Source: Glomus cerebriforme (taxonomy: Eukaryota; Glomeromycota; Glomeromycetes; Glomerales; Glomeraceae). Taken from it: a stretch of 64,000 bases of DNA. Position 1 is the stretch's first letter; the number at the start of each line of letters is the position of its first letter. Position numbers and translations under genes: made by a program. Positions 60,291 to 64,000 of the stretch are shown piece by piece. Below the pieces are notes generated by a model. That model made no database searches. It was not told the origin of the DNA and was given only the letters and a program-made list of their open reading frames with translations. The stretch spans positions 199,409 to 263,408 of the forward strand of contig QKYT01000020.1 of the NCBI GenBank assembly GCA_003550305.1, read 5' to 3'.

Positions 60291-61001
60291 ATGTCAGATG
60301 AATTAAAGTCTTTAAAGTCTTTACGACACCAAAGGGATTCGGAGGAACTAAAGTCTTTACGACATCAAAGGGCTTTAGAGTTATTAGAAACGCCTGGAAT
60401 AAGGGAATATTTCAGGAAAAATTTTAATTTCGCTGCATTAAGAGAGTGGGAAGAAGCCGGAGAACCTTTTGAAGAAGACGAAGAAATATTGGGTAATTTA
60501 ATCACTTAGAACATTTACGAAGTCTCAAATTTTAAACTTTATTCGTCGAATTTCTAGCATACTTAGAGTATAAGAAAAGTGAGGCGCGTAAGAATGGCGC
60601 TCATTCCACTAACTCTGGATCAGCTAATGGAGTTATTGAACAAAGATCAGTTGGTAAGTCTATTAACGCTCTACATGATTTAATAAAGCCAAACTCACAT
60701 AACTTTAACTTTTTAAGGAACTGGACTACGAAGCTCTGTCAATGGAAATGAACAAAATATTGGAATTATGTATGGGATTCACCCCAACAACAATCAGAAG
60801 ACCGGGAAGGCGGGGCCGCCTACAAATTCCGGAACCAGAAGACAATCAACTACTACCACGAATAAGAATGATAAATGTAGTGGTAAAAAAACTAGATCAA
60901 ACGGAATTTCCGACCCAGTCAATGCTCTTAACCGAAATGCTCAACAGTCTAAGAACGCTAAATCTCTTAGATCACTACATCAAGAGAAATTTGGAAATTA
61001 A
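60291..61001 (+). CDS. Spliced gene, frame 1 product (unknown function)
   Basis: Exons 60291-60492, 60558-60653 and 60718-61001 give about 193 aa. An in-frame Met at 60225 would add 22 residues; MSDELKSLKSLRHQR at 60291 is preferred because the leader before it is low-complexity. The N-terminus duplicates a short unit (LKSLRHQR twice), then RALELLETPGIREYFRKNF and an acidic patch (EEAGEPFEEDEEILAYLEY). The C-terminal half is polar and disordered (SANGVIEQRS, TRRQSTTTTNKNDK, SLRSLHQEKFGN). Both introns are GT-AG. Over exon 2 and exon 3 a second frame is also open (frame 2 entry). Not recognised as any family. The gene sits between two inverted repeat copies in a transposon-rich region. Confidence 0.55.
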
Positions 61002-61230
61002 TATCAGAAAATTTGCTAAGAACGAAACGACTTTAGATCCACCAATTCAACCTAATGATCTTGTTCATAAATTTTCTTGTATATATGCGTTAATTTTACC
61101 TCAATGGCATCGTTTGATGTTATGGCATATTAGTGGTCGCCTATTTAGAGCAATTGCTTTCTTTGATGATCATGATGAATATGTAGAATTTCTAAACATC
61201 TTTTATAGCAACTATAAATCTAGTATATAA
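60594..61230 (+). CDS. Spliced gene, frame 2 product (unknown function)
   Basis: Starts at an ATG inside exon 2 (MALIPLTLDQLMELLNKDQL, 60594-60653), crosses the 64-nt intron in phase 0, and continues 60718-61230 (ELDYEALSMEMNKILELC and on) to TAA, about 190 aa. Unlike frame 1 it looks folded: amphipathic helices (LTEMLNSLRTLNLLDHYIKR) and a hydrophobic end (IYALILPQWHRLML, AIAFFDDHDEYVEFLNIFY). It extends 229 nt past the frame 1 stop with normal AT-rich codon use. Alternatively, acceptor AG at 60578-60579 instead of 60556-60557 would join exon 1 directly to this frame (Val-Arg-Arg-Val-Arg before MALIPL). It is therefore either an internal-start product or a splice-selected C-terminus of the same gene. 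No family recognised. Confidence 0.6.
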
Positions 61231-61472
61231 ATAACTCATTCAGACATCCCATAAACACACATACTATAATTATAATCTCGCTTATTAATTCTGCTTATCA
61301 TACCAAAACATAGATAGTGTAAAATTTCTCTTTGCCTAAGTGAATAAATTTATAAATTAGTGCAAGTTGCAATTTTTTTTATATATCCAAAAAATAATTT
61401 CACATTGTAAAAATCCATTCAAATGCAATTTGGCAGAAAATATTTACAGATTCTTTATTAATACAATCGTAA

Positions 61473-61671
61473 TTATCTACGAAGCATTTTAACAATTACA
61501 TATTTAATGTCATCCCATGACAAACCCGTAATAGTTGATAGTGAAAAAGTTTTAATTCGTCCTATCATTGCCTTATCCTTATCTGCATCGATGCTACTGA
61601 AGAGGCCATAGATCTTTCGAGCCCTTTCAGTTCTTTTTCGAAGAGCTTCTTCTGAAGTGTCTGTTTCTTTA
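61473..61671 (-). pseudogene. 3' fragment of a repeated Rhizophagus-type gene family
   Basis: On the minus strand an open stretch ending in TAA (61473-61475) reads as plausible protein: EEALRKRTERARKIYGLFSS, DADKDKAMIGRIKTFSLSTI, LSWDDIKYVIVKMLRR. Upstream it meets stops within about 10 codons (TGA near 61678). The KIYxLF...IKTxS...I pattern reminds me of a short C-terminal block found in many Rhizophagus repeat-associated proteins; that is memory, not search. Probably a truncated exon copy. Confidence 0.4.
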
Positions 61672-61679
61672 CGTCATGC

Positions 61680-62284
61680 GACTAGAGACTGGGATGCCAA
61701 CAGTTGCATGACTTTTTATTACCACCATTATTTTACCAAATTTGACTTGCAGTAGTAGTTATAATTTTCCAATATTTTGCTTTTAATCTTTATTCTATTG
61801 GTAAGGAATTAATAATTGATCTTTTAATTAATTTATTTTCATAAAGATTTTTTGAAATCTAATAAAATTTTACTAACCATGATAATTAAAATATAAAAAG
61901 TATGCTAAAATGTATATGTTTGGATTAAATTTATTCTAATATTTATTAAAAGACTTGATACAATATTAATAAAATCTCTCCATTCTTTGAGATGGTAATT
62001 TTTTAATAGCATTTACTAGTAAAATCAATTGAATGAAACAATCGGCAAAATTTATATTTGCATTTTTAAGTAAAGTAATTAAATTTTTAATGAGTTTTAG
62101 GATTTTGACTAATTTATTAATATTTACAAAAAAATTCTGAGCTTCTAATACTTTGTTTGACTGTAATCTCATTAGGATTATTTATTTATTTTGAATACAA
62201 GACAAATCATGACCTCTTTATTTAAAGTAAATCAGTGAGCAATGCTTGGTAAACATAAAGATTGAAAAAATATCCCCCGTCATA
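61680..62284. other. Gene-free interval
   Basis: About 0.6 kb, AT-rich, one short low-complexity antisense frame (62172-61966) judged not to be a gene. Confidence 0.4.
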
Positions 62285-62470
62285 CTTACGTAATATGAGT
62301 CCTCAGTAAGGATTGAAACAAGACCCTTCTTAGATAGTTAATATACTCTGATTCTCTCCTATATTTCAGTACTAGCACCAAAAATAAATTTTCCACCCAG
62401 TCCTTCCGAATTTCTAATCAATATAAATATCTTTTGCTCAGTTTATCTGAATCTTCTCTCAATACAATAG
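62285..62470 (-). repeat. Inverted dispersed repeat, right copy
   Basis: Reverse complement partner of 57895-58080. Contains cctcagtaaggattgaaac and gtactagcaccaaaaataaa. Many of the differences from the partner are transitions. Confidence 0.65.
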
Positions 62471-62646
62471 ATCTTTAAACTAGCACAAAACATTAATGAG
62501 ATTATGGAAACTGAATGATGCTAGTACTAATCTCCAGAATGAAAGATACCATGACTAACTAACTTGGATTTTTAAACTAGTATAAAATGTTTTAAGAAGA
62601 TTTATAGAAGCTGGTTACTAATACCAATCTCTATCTAGAAAGAAAG
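62470..62646 (+). repeat. Degenerate tandem duplication, about 98-bp spacing
   Basis: Two copies: atctttaaactagcacaaaa (62471) and atttttaaactagtataaaa (62568), each followed by matching a/t-rich text, ctg, gct(a/g) and accaatctct- or actaatctcc-like ends. Related to words in the adjacent inverted repeat. Confidence 0.5.
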
Positions 62647-62900
62647 AACTATCTAAAATACTAAAACTAAAAAATACAAAAAAGAAACTAAACCTAAAAA
62701 TATTTCTACAACTTCCCTACCAGAGTCAGTTTCTGATCATCCTGAAGGCCATTACCAAAAACTTTGCTTACTTCTCACCTAGTTAACCTAAGTACTTTCA
62801 ACCTCTCTGATAGGATCTCTCTAAAATAGGCCAATGCCTAATGGTACAGTTCAGAATTATTTATTACTATCTGTAATATATAATAATTTAATAATAATTT

Positions 62901-64000
62901 TTAAAACTTATATTCACGGCTGTATTAGCCATGCTCACGCACTCGAACTTATACATTTATACTGATAGTAAAGCCGCTATGGATGGGATTAATCATGTTT
63001 TAGATTTAGGATTTAATAGTTTTAGAAAAATTTTTAAACTTAATAATAGATCTTTTCTTCTTTCTATCTCTTATTTAATAGATATTAAACATATCTCCTT
63101 ACATCTGGTTAAAGTCAAAGGCCACTCTGGTGACCCCCTTAATGAAGAAGCGGATAGACTAGCTAAATCAGGCACTCAAAGTCACCATACTATCGGTGCT
63201 TGCCAGTTTTATGACTTTGCATTGATCCAATACCAATTGATCTGGAATAATATTCCCATGAAAAAATCTACTCGCTCCTTCGTCAAGACACTTCATAATG
63301 CCAAAATAGCTGCAGTATGGTCCACGAACTATTACAATTATGATTTATTCGACAGCACTTACTTCTCCACACATTGGACCTCCCTGTGGTCTGCATTTTA
63401 CACCAGGAACAACTCACTTTGCTTCCACTCCACAATTCACGACAGTTTTTTGCGCTGATTAAAACTCTTAACACTGGCTCTTTTCACTATGAACATTATG
63501 AAGGAATGACATCTGGCAAAATTCACGACGGATAAATGCTTCTATTGTGAATCTGAACAAGAAACTCTTTTCCATTTGATTAGATGTCCCAGTTTAACCT
63601 CAAAATGGTCCTGCATTATCAACAAAGCGATTGCTAACACCTCTCAATTTATCATCAATTGGGATCCTTTCTCTAATTCAGATGATTGTTAAGCGCAGCA
63701 AGATGCTGTACTCTCCTTCCTCAATAGCTTCTTCACTGCCAACCTTCTTGATCAAAACAACAAACATTGGCTCTTATTTCACACACTCAGATCCATATAC
63801 TCCAACTTCCATTTCAGCTCTCTCCACGGAATCACCAGATCTAACCAAATCACGTTTCAAATTCTGGACAAGCTGACCTCTTTCCTCATTCAAGCCTTTC
63901 ATCATTACATTTGACTTTCACGTAACAAGCTCTTTAAAAACTTGGAATCATCACTTCAATCGATGAGTTCTAACTCACCTCCTTCTTCGAGCACACCTCG
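62901..64000 (+). pseudogene. LINE-type retrotransposon fragment (RNase H plus zinc knuckle), 5'-truncated
   Basis: The frame around 62901-63458 encodes the C-terminal part of an RNase H domain: TAVLAMLTHSNLYIYTDSKAAMDGI (second catalytic Asp in YTDS), then LVKVKGHSGDPLNEEADRLA (HS and the last Asp). The first catalytic Asp and the Glu are missing upstream. After a shift near 63458 the frame continues with a zinc-knuckle-like CFYCESEQETLFHLIRC (63539-63590) and LLDQNNKHWLLFHTLRSIYS, reaching the window end. Stops interrupt it (TGA near 63507 and 63909, TAA near 63690). In non-LTR elements this module lies after the reverse transcriptase; that part is absent. The copy is inactive. Confidence 0.75.

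Noticed and set aside
1..64000. CRISPR arrays, bacterial operons or insertion sequences
   Set aside because: The window is eukaryotic; tandem repeats here lack the uniform repeat-spacer form of CRISPR.

Overview
The window looks like nuclear DNA of an AT-rich, intron-rich fungus. The best guess is an arbuscular mycorrhizal fungus of the Rhizophagus type (Glomeromycotina). The evidence is many short GT-AG introns, a clear Rtt109 (a fungal-type histone H3K56 acetyltransferase), an F-box/leucine-repeat protein of the kind expanded in that lineage, long A/T homopolymers, and decayed retroelements. The species is inferred, not proven. One ambiguous base (n at 48862) sits in a poly-A run.

Layout. 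1-8.7 kb is gene-free and repeat-rich: three copies of a dispersed repeat, two TIR-bounded foldback elements (one with a perfect 9-bp target duplication), near-palindromic hairpins and 33-bp tandem repeats. 8.7-50.6 kb is a compact housekeeping block with mostly alternating strands, short divergent promoters and short convergent 3' gaps: F-box protein, RTT109, epsilon-COP, a small MED28-like coiled-coil protein, a PC-esterase-fold membrane protein lacking the expected catalytic Ser and His, a TFIIIC WD40 subunit, UBE2C/Ubc11, RanBP9/10 (Gid1), phospholipase D, a 78-aa orphan, a forkhead factor, TCERG1, TRAPPC13, coproporphyrinogen oxidase, RCL1, RPL31, IPI3/WDR18, an 895-aa disordered proline-rich protein, tRNA-Thr(UGU) and a PPIL1-type cyclophilin. 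RCL1, RPL31 and IPI3 form a local ribosome-production cluster.

50.6-64 kb is accessory DNA. It holds a gag-like remnant whose stops fall where Trp is expected, then an array of about 120-bp monomers (55.36-59.02 kb). Read on the minus strand, most monomers have a pyrimidine tract plus AG, a 26-43-nt exon-like core and usually GTAAGT. A nested MITE-like insertion interrupts one monomer. A spliced gene at 60.2-61.2 kb is open in two overlapping frames across an intron. The end of the window is a decayed LINE-type RNase H/zinc-knuckle fragment.

The most unusual items are the dual-frame gene, the exon-like monomer array, a 75-nt near-palindrome lying in frame inside the forkhead gene, and a 9-nt micro-exon that encodes the start of the first catalytic HKD motif of phospholipase D. 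All splice sites were read by eye from GT-AG signals, frame continuity and family conservation; no alignment or expression data were available.
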